A DNA stretch of 64,000 nucleotides from Burkholderia pyrrocinia. GTDB taxonomy: Bacteria; Pseudomonadota; Gammaproteobacteria; Burkholderiales; Burkholderiaceae. The position numbers were made by a program, and so were the translations under genes. The DNA is taken from positions 1,984,001-2,048,000 of the forward strand of contig NZ_CP070978.1 in NCBI RefSeq assembly GCF_018417535.1, in the 5' to 3' direction. Under the pieces are notes generated by a model. It saw only the letters and a program-made list of their open reading frames with translations. It ran no database searches and was not told the DNA's origin. This document shows, piece by piece, positions 1-9,175 of the stretch (positions within the stretch are counted from its first letter, which is position 1; each line of letters starts with the position of its first letter).

Positions 1-163
1 GATTCGATGCGGTAATGACGGGTGCTCCTTGCGATCTGGCTTGACGCCCGGTGTCGGCGTTGTCGTGGCGGCACAATAAATGAGCGCATTCCGCACCGCA
101 AGCGTCCGACCGGTGATCCAAACGATTGTTAACGTTTGGATCGCCACGCCAGCCCGCCCCTCC

Positions 164-1093
164 TTATTCCTCGCCCTTGCGCTCGACACTCCACGTATGG
201 ATCGGCCGATGCCCCGGCCGCTCCCATTCGGGCGGCATCCACAGGTGCTTCAGCCGCTGCCGAACCGGCCCCGGCGCGAACACGTCGCGCCACATGTCGA
301 CGAACTCGTGCAGGTTCAGTACAACAAAGTTGTACGAACGAATCTGCTGCGTGATGCCGTAGTCGACCGGCTCCGTCTCCTCGACATACGTGCCGAACAT
401 CCGGTCGAAGACGATCAGCACGCCGCCGTAGTTCCTGTCGATATAACGCGGATTGCGGCCGTGATGCGCGCGATGGTTCGACGGCGTGTCGAACACGTAC
501 TCGAACCAGCGCGGCAGCCGCCCGATCGCTTCGGTATGCACGAAATACTGGTACGCGAGATCGACCGCGAGCAGGAACAGCACGACCGCGGGCGGGATGC
601 CGAGCCAGACCGGCGGCAGGTAGAACAAGAACACGCCGACGAATGCGTTCAGCAGCGACTGCCGCATCGCCGTCGTGAAGTTCATCACTTCACCGCTGTG
701 ATGCGGCACATGCGCGGCCCAGAACCAGCGCACGCGATGCGACGTGCGATGAAACCAGTAGTAGCAGAACTCGACGACGACGAAGATCGGCACGATCGTG
801 ACGCCGTTCACCGGCACGTCGAACAGCCGGTGCCGGTAGACCCACGCGAAGATCGCCCCCGTGAACAGGAGCCCCATCACGGTTTCGGCCACCTGATAGC
901 CGGCGCCGAGCGACAGGTTCGCGACGACCTCCTTCCAGCGAAACGGCGCGCGGCGGCCGCGCCTGGTCGCCACCGCGTATTCGATCGCGAACGCGATCAG
1001 GAAGACCGGCGTCATGCCGATCAGCAGCACCTGCTTCCAGTCCACGTCGTTACCCAGGAACGCATGGAGCCACGTCATCAACTCGGTCGGCAT
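164..1093 (-). CDS. Sterol desaturase / fatty acid hydroxylase family membrane protein
   Basis: This 309-residue integral membrane protein belongs to the fatty acid hydroxylase superfamily, whose members are di-iron oxygenases acting on lipids. It carries the expected histidine clusters: HRTSH about residue 117, HVPHH shortly after, and NHRAHH about residue 190. Hydrophobic segments flank these clusters. The start is the ATG at 1093. It is divergent from an AraC-type regulator with about 94 bp between the starts, so that regulator is its probable controller (inference). The lipid substrate cannot be read from the sequence. Confidence 0.87.
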   Translation of the reverse strand: MPTELMTWLHAFLGNDVDWKQVLLIGMTPVFLIAFAIEYAVATRRGRRAPFRWKEVVANLSLGAGYQVAETVMGLLFTGAIFAWVYRHRLFDVPVNGVTIVPIFVVVEFCYYWFHRTSHRVRWFWAAHVPHHSGEVMNFTTAMRQSLLNAFVGVFLFYLPPVWLGIPPAVVLFLLAVDLAYQYFVHTEAIGRLPRWFEYVFDTPSNHRAHHGRNPRYIDRNYGGVLIVFDRMFGTYVEETEPVDYGITQQIRSYNFVVLNLHEFVDMWRDVFAPGPVRQRLKHLWMPPEWERPGHRPIHTWSVERKGEE

Positions 1094-1187
1094 GTTCGCA
1101 GCCTCGATCGGGAACTGCCGGGCAGTATCGTCGCGCGCGGGTCGGCTCGCGTTGACACTTGCCGACGATTACTTGACACTTTCCGCC

Positions 1188-2234
1188 ATGCCCGCCGCCT
1201 CTCCGCTCTCGACCCAGCGCGTCTACTACTCGAGCACGTACGTGCGGCTGCTGTTCGACTATCTGTCCGGGCAGGGCAAGGACGCGACGCGCGTGCTCGG
1301 CGAGGTGCGCCCGCCCGAGGACGATCGCGGGCTGACGCTGTATGCGAGCGCTCACTGGCGGCGCCTGCTCGAACGCGCGGTCCGCGCGCTCGACGATCCG
1401 CTGCTCGGCCTGCACGTCGGCCAGCGGATCACGCCCGCGCATCTCGGCGCGCTCGGCTATGCGCTGCACGCGTGCCGCGACGCCGGCGCCGCGCTCGCGC
1501 GCTGGCAGCAGTACGAACACCTGATCGCGAACGTTGCGCGCATGGAAGTGCGGGTCGAGGCGACGTCGGTCGCGATCGAATGGCACGATGCGCCCGAACC
1601 GCTCGGCCCGCTCGTCGACGAAGTGGCACTGACCGCCGTCGTCCAGTTCGCGCGCAATATCACCGGCACGCGCGACGGGCCCGACGAAGTCTGCTTCGTG
1701 CATCCGTCGCCCGGCGACGAACAGCCGTATGTCGACTATTTCGGCTGCCCGGTGCGGTTCAGTCAGCCGGTGAACCGGCTCGCGTTTCCGTTGCACCTGC
1801 TCACGCAGCCGTTGCGCCAGCCGGACGACGCGCTGCTGCAGATGATGGAGCGCGAGGCAAGCGCGCTGCTCGCCGAGCTGCGGCAGACGGACGACCTCGA
1901 ACAGTCGGTGCGCGAAGCCGTCGCGCGCTTGCTGACGCAAGGTGACGCGAGCATCGAGCAGATCGCATCGGACCTGCATGTGTCGTCGCGCACGCTGCAT
2001 CGCCGGCTTGCCGAACTCGGGCTGAACTTCCGGATATTGCGCGAGGACACGCGGCGGCGGCTCGCGATCGACCATCTGAACGATCCGCGGCTGACGCTCG
2101 CGGAAGTCGCCTGGCTGCTCGGTTATTCGGAACACAGCGCGTTTACGCGTGCCTTTCGGCGCTGGACCGGTGAATCGCCGCGGCAGTGGCGCAGCCGGCG
2201 GCCGGTGCGGACAGCAAGCGTCGCGCGAGGATGA
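1188..2234 (+). CDS. AraC family transcriptional regulator (arabinose-binding-like N-terminal domain)
   Basis: The product is 348 residues. Residues 1-250 resemble the OruR/ArgR-like ligand domain found in many Burkholderia AraC proteins. The C-terminal 100 residues hold two helix-turn-helix motifs, including IEQIASDLHVSSRTLHRRL and the second-helix signature AEVAWLLGYSEHSAFTRAF. The open frame extends upstream to 1014, but the ATG at 1188 is preferred because it begins the conserved domain and leaves a normal divergent promoter gap to the sterol-desaturase-like gene. It probably regulates that gene and itself (inference). Confidence 0.9.
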   Translation: MPAASPLSTQRVYYSSTYVRLLFDYLSGQGKDATRVLGEVRPPEDDRGLTLYASAHWRRLLERAVRALDDPLLGLHVGQRITPAHLGALGYALHACRDAGAALARWQQYEHLIANVARMEVRVEATSVAIEWHDAPEPLGPLVDEVALTAVVQFARNITGTRDGPDEVCFVHPSPGDEQPYVDYFGCPVRFSQPVNRLAFPLHLLTQPLRQPDDALLQMMEREASALLAELRQTDDLEQSVREAVARLLTQGDASIEQIASDLHVSSRTLHRRLAELGLNFRILREDTRRRLAIDHLNDPRLTLAEVAWLLGYSEHSAFTRAFRRWTGESPRQWRSRRPVRTASVARG

Positions 2235-2308
2235 GCGGCTGGCGCAGAGGCGCCGTCGACGAACTCGCGTGCGCCCGCGCGGTCGAACATGCATCGCCGG
2301 AGATTCCC

Positions 2309-2617
2309 ATGAAACGCGTTACCGCCTTCGCTGTCCTGACCCTGCTTGCCGCCGTCAGCTTGCCGGCAGCCGCCGGCGCACCGTCATCCGGCGCCAACGC
2401 ACCGGTTCCAGTTCAAGCGCATGCGAAAAATTGCGTTCCGTCCCGGGACGCCACGCAAGACGCCCGCTCCCCGTCAAAGGCACCGCCGATCCGCGTGTGC
2501 GTCGGCGATTCCGATACCCAACTGAACCTGCCGTGGTTCCTGACCGATGTGCTCACCGCGGTGGACACGCACCAGTCGCCCGGCGATCTGCTTCACAAGA
2601 TGCGCAACGATTTCTGA
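2309..2617 (+). CDS. Small exported protein of unknown function
   Basis: This 102-residue protein opens with a clear Sec signal peptide: MKR, a hydrophobic core, and a likely cut after PAAAGA about residue 24. The mature part contains two cysteines (in AKNCVPS and IRVCVGD), which could pair in the periplasm. The C-terminus is charged (LLHKMRNDF). The ATG at 2309 was chosen over an upstream in-frame ATG because it starts the signal peptide. It follows the AraC gene by 74 bp in the same direction. I do not recognise the family. Confidence 0.6.
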   Translation: MKRVTAFAVLTLLAAVSLPAAAGAPSSGANAPVPVQAHAKNCVPSRDATQDARSPSKAPPIRVCVGDSDTQLNLPWFLTDVLTAVDTHQSPGDLLHKMRNDF

Positions 2618-2652
2618 ATCGCGGCCGGTGCGACGCGCCGGCGCCGCATCGA

Positions 2653-2949
2653 TCATTCAACGGCAGACCGCTTCAGCACCTGCATCAACGTGCCCGCGAT
2701 ACCGGCCCGCATACCGGGGTCGGCAATGCGCTCCTGCAGCGACACCAATGCCTGTCGTTCTCCTTTCGAAAGCAGTCCGTTTGCCCCGCGGATCGCGTCA
2801 TGGCGCGGCGCACCGCGCGACGCGAGTGCGCGATCGAGCAGGTAGTTGCCGATCCGTCCGTTCGCTGAAATCCGGATCCACGGCGAGCCGCCGTCGGCCA
2901 CGGCGGCACCATCGGTCACGACGACCGTGGGCGCCGGTTTTTCTTTCAT
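2653..2949 (-). CDS. Small hypothetical protein
   Basis: This 98-residue soluble protein has no signal peptide or membrane segment. After a proline/valine-rich N-terminus there is a stretch around SPWIRISANGRIGNYLLDRA and a helical C-terminus (SKGERQALVSLQERIADPGM). The ATG at 2949 is preferred over the GTG just upstream because a GGAG lies seven bases before it. It converges on the small exported-protein gene. I do not recognise the family. Confidence 0.5.
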   Translation of the reverse strand: MKEKPAPTVVVTDGAAVADGGSPWIRISANGRIGNYLLDRALASRGAPRHDAIRGANGLLSKGERQALVSLQERIADPGMRAGIAGTLMQVLKRSAVE

Positions 2950-3114
2950 CACGAAACTCCGGCATGACGTGCAACCGGACCGTGCAGCGGCCGCTCGCGC
3001 GTCGGCCGCGAATCGCCGGAAACGGCACCTTGCGAAAATATTTCCTGTCGAGACACAATCACAAAACTACACCATTTGTTGAATAACAATATTTCGTAAT
3101 CCGGCGTCAGACCT

Positions 3115-3195
3115 TATACTTGCCGCGCACCATCCTCGTGCCAAGAGAAGGTGTCTTTCAACCCGGCCGCACGACCCTGCGGCCGGGGTTTTTTT
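3115..3195 (+). ncRNA. Candidate small RNA between convergent/divergent genes
   Basis: A -10-like TATACT lies at 3115-3120. A strong intrinsic terminator follows only about 70 bases later, and no reading frame fits between them. The predicted transcript would run from about 3127 to 3195 and includes an unpaired purine-rich stretch (CCAAGAGAAGGTGTC) before the terminator stem. The -35 region is poor (TTTCGT with a 17-bp spacer). A short leader ending in attenuation is unlikely because the next gene begins 240 bp downstream. This is inference from sequence layout. Confidence 0.4.
3162..3195 (+). terminator. Rho-independent terminator
   Basis: A perfect 10-bp stem (CCCGGCCGCA at 3162-3171 and its complement at 3178-3187) closes a six-base loop. 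It is followed by a run of seven T residues at 3189-3195. This is one of the clearest intrinsic terminators in the window. Confidence 0.85.
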
Positions 3196-3434
3196 CGGTG
3201 TGCTACGTCGATATACATGCGCAACAGGCACATGTTATGGAAGCGGGCCTCCGGATGAACGGCCGATCGCGACGGCGCTGCGCCCATGCCCCTCGCGACC
3301 GTCGAATCGATTAGCATCGCGATATCGGCGCACGCGCCGTATTGCCTGACCGGGCATGACGCATGCTCGCCGTTTGCGCATCGATCGGTTCGACTTGCGT
3401 CTCCATACGAACAACACCAAAGGCAACCGCGGGA

Positions 3435-5009
3435 ATGTCGGCGCTCACGCCAGGCTCGAAGCCAGTTTTCCAGCGCAGCGGCGTGTGGCCGCGGGTTGTC
3501 TTGTTCGTTGCTGTAATCGTTTGCGTGCTCGTGCCCGCGTTCGCGATCATGCTCGCCGATCGCTACGCGCGCGATGCCGTCACCGCGCATGAACGCGTCG
3601 TCGCGAACGACATCGTGGCATCGATGGACCGCATCCTGGACGGCGTTCACCTGCGACACGCTGACGAACTGAACGCGCTCGTCGGGCGACCATGCGCGAC
3701 GATATTCCGGACACTGGCCGAAGTGGGCACTCGCCTGCGCTACCTGCGTGCCGTCGGACTGGTGAACGACGGCCGCGTCACCTGCTCGTCGGCGCTCGGT
3801 GCGATCGACGTGCCGCTCGACGCGTACATGCGCGAGCGGGAGCCTGAGCCGGGATCGACGATCATCACGCTGCTGCGCCAGACGCCGTTTCAGCATGGCA
3901 TCCCGGTGCTGTCCGTGTTTCGCGCCACCGCGCGCGGCGCGGGCGTCCTCTACCTGATCGAGGGCGACTATGTGGCCGACGCGCTCTCGCAAAGCGCCCG
4001 ATTCGGCGTGGAAACCGCCACGCTGTCGATCAAGGGTTCGGGCCGTCTCGACCAGCACGGGAAGTTCGCGCCGGAATCGGAGCCGGCCCCCGCGGGCGGC
4101 AACGCGATCGCATCGCACCGCTGGCCGTTCACGGTGTCGGTTGCCGCATCGGCGCACTACGCGTCGCAGGTCCGGCGCCACGATCGGCTGATCTGCATGA
4201 CGATCGTCTTGCTCGCGGATGGCCTCGTGATGGCCGCCTACCTGCTGGCGATGGCGCCGCGGCGACTGTTGCTGAAGGCCGTTCGACACGCGCTCAAGCA
4301 CAACGAATTCCATGTCGTATACCAGCCGATCGTCGATGTGCAGACGCGCAGGACCGTCGGCGTCGAGGCGCTGCTGCGCTGGAACCATCCGAAGTGGGGG
4401 GCCATCGGCCCGGCCGTGTTCATCCCGGAGGTGGAATCGAGCACGGTTCTGCCGAAGGTGACCGAATTCGTGCTGCGCACCGCCGTGTCCGAACTGACCG
4501 CGCTGACGCCATCCGTGCCGCTGCGCATCGCCGTGAACATCGCGCCGAAGGATCTCGAACGTGCGCGGTTCGTGTCCGTCGTCGAAGAAGCGATCCGCGC
4601 GCTGCCGCCCGGCTTTACGCTGGTGCTCGAAGTCACCGAGCGCATCCTGCTCGAAAAGAACGCACGGACCACCGAGATTTTCCAGGCGCTGCGGTCGAAA
4701 GGCGCGAAGTTCGCGATCGACGATTTCGGCACGCATCACAGCAATCTCGACATGCTGTCGCGCTTTCCGTTCGACTACGTGAAGATCGATCGGCAATTCG
4801 TCGCACAACTGAACGACGGCGGTGCGCGGTTGATCGAGGGGATCGCGGCCGTCGCGCACCACTACGACCTGAAGATCATCGCCGAGGGCGTGGAGACGGA
4901 AGCGCAGCACAGTGCGTTGCACGCGGTCGGGATTCAGTATGCGCAGGGCTATCTGTATCAGCGGCCGCAGCGTGCGGAGCATTTGAAGCGCGATTTCGCG
5001 TGGGCGTAG
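3435..5009 (+). CDS. Membrane-bound cyclic-di-GMP phosphodiesterase (CSS-motif/EAL)
   Basis: The 524-residue protein has an N-terminal membrane helix (about 16-38), a periplasmic CSS-motif domain (VTCSSALG about residue 118), a second helix about residue 255, and a C-terminal EAL domain (about 275-520). The EAL domain keeps the key motifs: GVEALLRW, the LEVTERIL glutamate, DDFGT, KIDRQF and AEGVET. The glycine after DDFGT is replaced by histidine. CSS-EAL proteins hydrolyse c-di-GMP and are thought to respond to periplasmic redox signals. The ATG at 3435 begins just before the first membrane helix; an upstream ATG at 3363 adds residues without domain character. Confidence 0.9.
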   Translation: MSALTPGSKPVFQRSGVWPRVVLFVAVIVCVLVPAFAIMLADRYARDAVTAHERVVANDIVASMDRILDGVHLRHADELNALVGRPCATIFRTLAEVGTRLRYLRAVGLVNDGRVTCSSALGAIDVPLDAYMREREPEPGSTIITLLRQTPFQHGIPVLSVFRATARGAGVLYLIEGDYVADALSQSARFGVETATLSIKGSGRLDQHGKFAPESEPAPAGGNAIASHRWPFTVSVAASAHYASQVRRHDRLICMTIVLLADGLVMAAYLLAMAPRRLLLKAVRHALKHNEFHVVYQPIVDVQTRRTVGVEALLRWNHPKWGAIGPAVFIPEVESSTVLPKVTEFVLRTAVSELTALTPSVPLRIAVNIAPKDLERARFVSVVEEAIRALPPGFTLVLEVTERILLEKNARTTEIFQALRSKGAKFAIDDFGTHHSNLDMLSRFPFDYVKIDRQFVAQLNDGGARLIEGIAAVAHHYDLKIIAEGVETEAQHSALHAVGIQYAQGYLYQRPQRAEHLKRDFAWA

Positions 5010-5273
5010 CGGCGTTGCTGCCGCTGCGGGCGGCCATCATGCCGCATGCCGCGCGCTCAATCCTGCGCGACCGCCGCCGGCTCGATGCCGGACGCTTCCG
5101 GGCGATGCCCTCGCCGCGCGGAAATCGCCCGTCCTGCCGCCTCCGGCAGGCATTATGAACAGTTCAGTCAACAAGTCGATATCGATCCCCCATTTTGTCC
5201 GTGCCCGCCTCCGGCACGGCCCCCGCCCAAGCGCTAAAATCCGCCGCCTGGGCATCCACGACGAGCAAGCGTT

Positions 5274-7658
5274 TTGACGAAGTTCGAGCAGGGTTTCATC
5301 CTCACCCGCCACTGGCGGGACACCACGACCGGTATCGAGATCGAGTTCTGGCTGGCAACCGAACACGGTCCGCGCCGCGTGCGGTTGCGCCCGCAGGAAG
5401 CCGTCGCGTTCATTCCGGCCGAACAGCAGGCGCTCGCGGAACGCGCGCTGGCCGGCGAGCGCGATGCGGAACTGCGCCCGCTCGCGCTGCGCGACTTCCG
5501 CCAGCGCTCGGTCGTCGGCCTCTATTGCCGGCGCTATCGCCATCTGTCCGGGCTCCAGAAGCGCCTCGCGGCGGCCGGCGTCGACGTCTACGAAGCCGAC
5601 GTGCAGCCGCCCGACCGCTACGCGATGGAGCGCTTCATCACGGCCCCCGTGCAGTTTCGCGGCCAGCCCGGCCGCGACGGCACGCTGACCGGCGGCGAGC
5701 TGAAACCCGCGACCGGCTACCGCCCGGTGCTGCGCTGCGTGTCGCTCGACATCGAGACCAGCGTCCACGGCGAACTGTATTCGATCGCGCTCGAAGGCTG
5801 CGGGCAACGGCAGGTCTACATGCTCGGGCCGCCGAACGGTGACGAAAGCGGTGCCGCGGGCGCCGTCGACTTCCGCCTCGACTACTGCGACAGCCGGCCC
5901 GCGATGCTCGCGCGGCTCAACGACTGGTTCGACGAACACGATCCCGATGCGGTGATCGGCTGGAACCTCGTGCAGTTCGACCTGCGCATCCTGCACGCGC
6001 ATGCGGAGCAATACGGCGTGCCGCTGAAGCTCGGGCGCGGCGGCAGCGTGCTCGACTGGCGCGCGCACGGCCAGCAACCCGACCACTTCTTCGCGGGCGC
6101 GGCCGGTCGCCTGATCCTCGACGGCATCGACATGCTGAAATCCGCGACGTGGACGTTCCCGTCGTTCAGCCTCGAATACGTGTCGCAAGCGCTGCTCGGC
6201 GAAGGCAAGTCGATCGACAATCCTTACCAGCGGATGGACGAGATCCAGCGCCGCTTCGACCACGACAAGCCGGCGCTCGCGCGCTACAACCTGAAGGACT
6301 GCGAGCTCGTCACGCGCATCTTCGACAAGGCCGACCTGCTGTCCTTCGCGCTCGAACGCGCGAGCGTCACGGGCCTGGCTGCCGATCGCACCGGCGGCTC
6401 GGTCGCGGCGTTCACGCACCTGTACCTGCCACGCATGCACCGGCTCGGCTATGTCGCGCCGAACCTCGGCGACGTGACGGGACAAAACAGCCCCGGCGGC
6501 TTCGTGATGGATTCGCGCCCCGGGCTGTACGACTCGGTGCTCGTGTTCGACTACAAGAGCCTCTATCCGTCGATCATCCGCACGTTCCTGATCGATCCCG
6601 TCGGGCTGATCGAAGGGCTCGCGAACCCCGGCGACGACGCATCGGTGCCCGGTTTTCTCGGCGCGCGCTTCTCGCGCACCGCGCACTGCCTGCCCGATGT
6701 CGTGCGCCGCGTATGGGAAGGCCGCGACGACGCGAAGCGGCAGCGCAACGCGCCGCTGTCGCAGGCGCTGAAGATCATCATGAACTCGTTCTACGGCGTA
6801 CTCGGCTCGACGGGCTGCCGGTTCTTCGACCCGCGCCTCGCGTCGTCGATCACGATGCGCGGCCACGAGATCATGCACCGCACGCGCGAGCTGATCGAAG
6901 CTCAGGGTTACGAAGTGATTTACGGCGATACCGATTCGACGTTCGTGTGGCTCGGTCGCGCGCACGACGACGACGAAGCCGGACGCAAGGGCCGCGCGCT
7001 CGTCGAGCATGTGAACCGCTGGTGGCACGCGCACCTGCGCGATCAATTCGGGCTCGAAAGCGCACTGGAGCTGCAGTACGAGCGGCATTACCGCCGGTTC
7101 CTGATGCCGACCGTGCGCGGCGCGGAAGAAGGCAGCAAGAAGCGCTACGCGGGCCTCGCGGCAACGGCCGACGGCGGCGAGGACCTCGTCTTCAAGGGGC
7201 TCGAAACGGTGCGTACCGACTGGACGCCGCTCGCGCAGCAGTTCCAGCGCGAGCTGTACCGGCGCGTGTTCAGGCGCGAGCCATACCAGGATTTCATTCG
7301 GGACTACGTGCAGCGCACGCTCGCCGGCGAATTCGACGACCAGCTCGTCTACCGCAAGCGCGTGCGCCGGCCGCTGCGCGAGTATGAGCGCAACGTGCCG
7401 CCGCATGTGCGTGCGGCGCGGATCGCCGACGAGTTCAACCACGCGCAAGGCCGGCCGCTGCAGTACCAGCGCGGCGGCTGGATCAGCTACGTGATGACGA
7501 CGGCCGGCCCCGAGCCGCTCGAAACGATGCGCTCGCCGATCGACTACGCGTTCTACCTGAGCCGCCAGTTGCAGCCGGTCGCCGATGCGATCCTGCCGTT
7601 CCTGCGGGACGATTTCGAACGCGTCATCTCCGGGCAGGGGCAGTTGTTTCAGGAATAA
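5274..7658 (+). CDS. polB: DNA polymerase II (family B)
   Basis: The 794-residue product matches the length of E. coli Pol II. It carries the exonuclease I motif SLDIET (about residue 160), an exonuclease II region around DPDAVIGWN, the polymerase A motif DYKSLYPSI (about 426), the B region KIIMNSFYGVLGS, and the C motif YGDTDST (about 550). It is a proofreading repair and translesion polymerase. The frame opens with TTG at 5274, and no ATG lies upstream in frame near the conserved MTKFEQGF start. I did not find a convincing LexA box upstream. Confidence 0.95.
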   Translation: MTKFEQGFILTRHWRDTTTGIEIEFWLATEHGPRRVRLRPQEAVAFIPAEQQALAERALAGERDAELRPLALRDFRQRSVVGLYCRRYRHLSGLQKRLAAAGVDVYEADVQPPDRYAMERFITAPVQFRGQPGRDGTLTGGELKPATGYRPVLRCVSLDIETSVHGELYSIALEGCGQRQVYMLGPPNGDESGAAGAVDFRLDYCDSRPAMLARLNDWFDEHDPDAVIGWNLVQFDLRILHAHAEQYGVPLKLGRGGSVLDWRAHGQQPDHFFAGAAGRLILDGIDMLKSATWTFPSFSLEYVSQALLGEGKSIDNPYQRMDEIQRRFDHDKPALARYNLKDCELVTRIFDKADLLSFALERASVTGLAADRTGGSVAAFTHLYLPRMHRLGYVAPNLGDVTGQNSPGGFVMDSRPGLYDSVLVFDYKSLYPSIIRTFLIDPVGLIEGLANPGDDASVPGFLGARFSRTAHCLPDVVRRVWEGRDDAKRQRNAPLSQALKIIMNSFYGVLGSTGCRFFDPRLASSITMRGHEIMHRTRELIEAQGYEVIYGDTDSTFVWLGRAHDDDEAGRKGRALVEHVNRWWHAHLRDQFGLESALELQYERHYRRFLMPTVRGAEEGSKKRYAGLAATADGGEDLVFKGLETVRTDWTPLAQQFQRELYRRVFRREPYQDFIRDYVQRTLAGEFDDQLVYRKRVRRPLREYERNVPPHVRAARIADEFNHAQGRPLQYQRGGWISYVMTTAGPEPLETMRSPIDYAFYLSRQLQPVADAILPFLRDDFERVISGQGQLFQE

Positions 7659-7868
7659 GGGCGCGTCGCACTTCTCCACGAATTGCCATGCAACATCGAG
7701 CCGGGCCGCCGGCGATCGAAACATCCAGGGTGCGTAGCGTTGCTCGCCGTTGCCCTGACGACCACGCCTCCGATACGACGCGGGCACGGAACCGGAAGCC
7801 GAGGGCGCGCCCATCCAGCTAAAATACCGGTCTGCTGCGCCTCCTGCCGCGGCCGGAGGACATCAATC

Positions 7869-8996
7869 ATGACCGCACGTCGCGGAGCCGCGGTCGTCAT
7901 CGCGCCCAGCCACGAGACAGCCAGCCTGTCGAAAGCCCAGAAGACGTTCAATACGCTCGTCAAGCAAATCGAACAACGGCGCGAACGTCTCGGTGCGTGG
8001 GAAGCCGTCATGCCGGTCTTCCAGAAAAAATTCGTCGACGGGCTATTGCCGCTCGAACAGGCGTCGACGGCGTTGCGAATCAAAATGCTCCATCGGCTCG
8101 ACGACGCCTTCCTGCAGAAAGGATTGAGCAAGGCCGAGCAACGCACCCTTTCCGCGCTGATCGCCGATATGGCTCGCAACTTGCTCGACGTCAGCGACGA
8201 CGCGCAGTTGAAGGTCATCTACAACCGGCACTGCGCATCCGACCACGACAGCAACGCAGCGGCCGATCTCCAGCAGATGAAGGCGGAACCGGAGTCGATG
8301 CCCGGCGTTGAACCGGCAGACGATCTCGACACGCTGTCGCCCGACGAACTGATCGAGCGTGTGCAAGCCGAACAGGACGAACAGTTCAAGCGGGACATGG
8401 CCGCCCACGAGGCCCGCGAGGCACAGCGCGCCAAGCGCAAGAAATCGCCCAGGCAATCGGCCGCACAGGCCAGGCGCGAAGCCGAGCAGGCCGAATCGAG
8501 CCGGTCGATCCGCGAGGTCTATCGCAAGCTCGCCAGCGCGCTGCACCCCGATCGCGAATCCGATCCCCGGGAACAGGAACGCAAGACCGTGCTGATGCAG
8601 CGCGTCAACCACGCTTATGCGAAGGGCAATCTCCTGCAACTGCTGGAGCTGCAACTGGAGATCGAACAGATCGACCGGCACGCGATCGACGGCCTCGGCG
8701 AAGATCGGTTGACGCGCTACAACGGCATCCTGGAGGAACAGCTCCGCGAGCTGGATCAGGAGATCCTGCACGTCGAGACCGGTTTCCGGCGGACTTACGG
8801 CATCGCGCCTTCCGTCAAGCTGGCGCCCGATACCGTCGTCCGCATGCTTACGCGCGACATTGCCGCCATTCAGCGCAGCAACCACGACCTGAACGTGGCG
8901 CTGCGCGAGTTCGACGATCCGGAAAAGGTCAAGGACTGGCTGAAAGACGTGAAGCGCCGGCAGGCATCCTCCCGCTTCGACGACGATCCGTTTTGA
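7869..8996 (+). CDS. J-domain (DnaJ-like) protein of unknown partner
   Basis: This is a 375-residue, highly charged, helical protein. The J-domain lies in the second half, with the diagnostic HPD tripeptide at residues 226-228 inside SALHPDRES and flanking helices. It lacks the Gly/Phe and zinc-finger regions of DnaJ, so it is a type III J-protein expected to stimulate an Hsp70 ATPase. Residues 120-215 are acidic and alanine-rich, with coiled-coil character. The ATG at 7869 is preceded by a strong GGAGGA. It follows polB by 210 bp. Confidence 0.8.
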   Translation: MTARRGAAVVIAPSHETASLSKAQKTFNTLVKQIEQRRERLGAWEAVMPVFQKKFVDGLLPLEQASTALRIKMLHRLDDAFLQKGLSKAEQRTLSALIADMARNLLDVSDDAQLKVIYNRHCASDHDSNAAADLQQMKAEPESMPGVEPADDLDTLSPDELIERVQAEQDEQFKRDMAAHEAREAQRAKRKKSPRQSAAQARREAEQAESSRSIREVYRKLASALHPDRESDPREQERKTVLMQRVNHAYAKGNLLQLLELQLEIEQIDRHAIDGLGEDRLTRYNGILEEQLRELDQEILHVETGFRRTYGIAPSVKLAPDTVVRMLTRDIAAIQRSNHDLNVALREFDDPEKVKDWLKDVKRRQASSRFDDDPF

Positions 8997-9002
8997 GCGC
9001 GC

Positions 9003-9033
9003 ACGCGCTCGGCCCGTAGAACGCCGAGCGCGT
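9003..9033 (+). terminator. Hairpin downstream of the J-domain gene
   Basis: An 11-bp perfect stem (ACGCGCTCGGC at 9003-9013 and its complement at 9023-9033) with a nine-base loop lies seven bases after the J-domain stop codon. There is no T-tract, so it may slow or stabilise transcript ends rather than act as a standard intrinsic terminator. Confidence 0.45.
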
Positions 9034-9044
9034 ATCCGGCCTGA

Positions 9045-9134
9045 CTCGAGGATGTCGCGCACGAAGTCGGGTTCAGCGACGCGCACAACTTCCGGCGCGC
9101 GTTCAAGCGCTGGACGGGGCACGGGCCGAGAGAG
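9045..9134 (+). pseudogene. Remnant of an AraC-family regulator C-terminus
   Basis: Translation of this frame gives VAHEVGFSDAHNFRRAFKRW followed by TGHGPRE. This is the conserved second helix-turn-helix of AraC proteins (family pattern: A-x-x-x-G-F-x-x-x-x-x-F-x-R-x-F-K-R-x-x-G-x-x-P). A stop codon at 9042-9044 precedes it, and no N-terminal domain or start exists upstream, where the J-domain gene ends. It is a decayed fragment of a larger gene, left between the J-domain gene and the M20 hydrolase gene. Confidence 0.65.
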
Positions 9135-9175
9135 GGGAGCGCGCGGCGATGTAACGGCGCCGCACGCCGCCGCGG

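Noticed and set aside
1..60. Start of a minus-strand gene suggested by an AAGGAG-like sequence near position 27
   Set aside because: No ATG, GTG or TTG follows at a suitable distance within the visible bases.
80..1945. Plus-strand open frame of 621 codons
   Set aside because: It overlaps the sterol-desaturase-like gene on the other strand and the AraC gene in another frame, with shadow-type composition.
5100..5273. LexA (SOS) box upstream of polB
   Set aside because: I looked for a CTG-N10-CAG palindrome near the start and did not find a convincing one.
5037..7814. Minus-strand open frame of 925 codons
   Set aside because: Antisense shadow of polB, whose motifs are complete on the plus strand.
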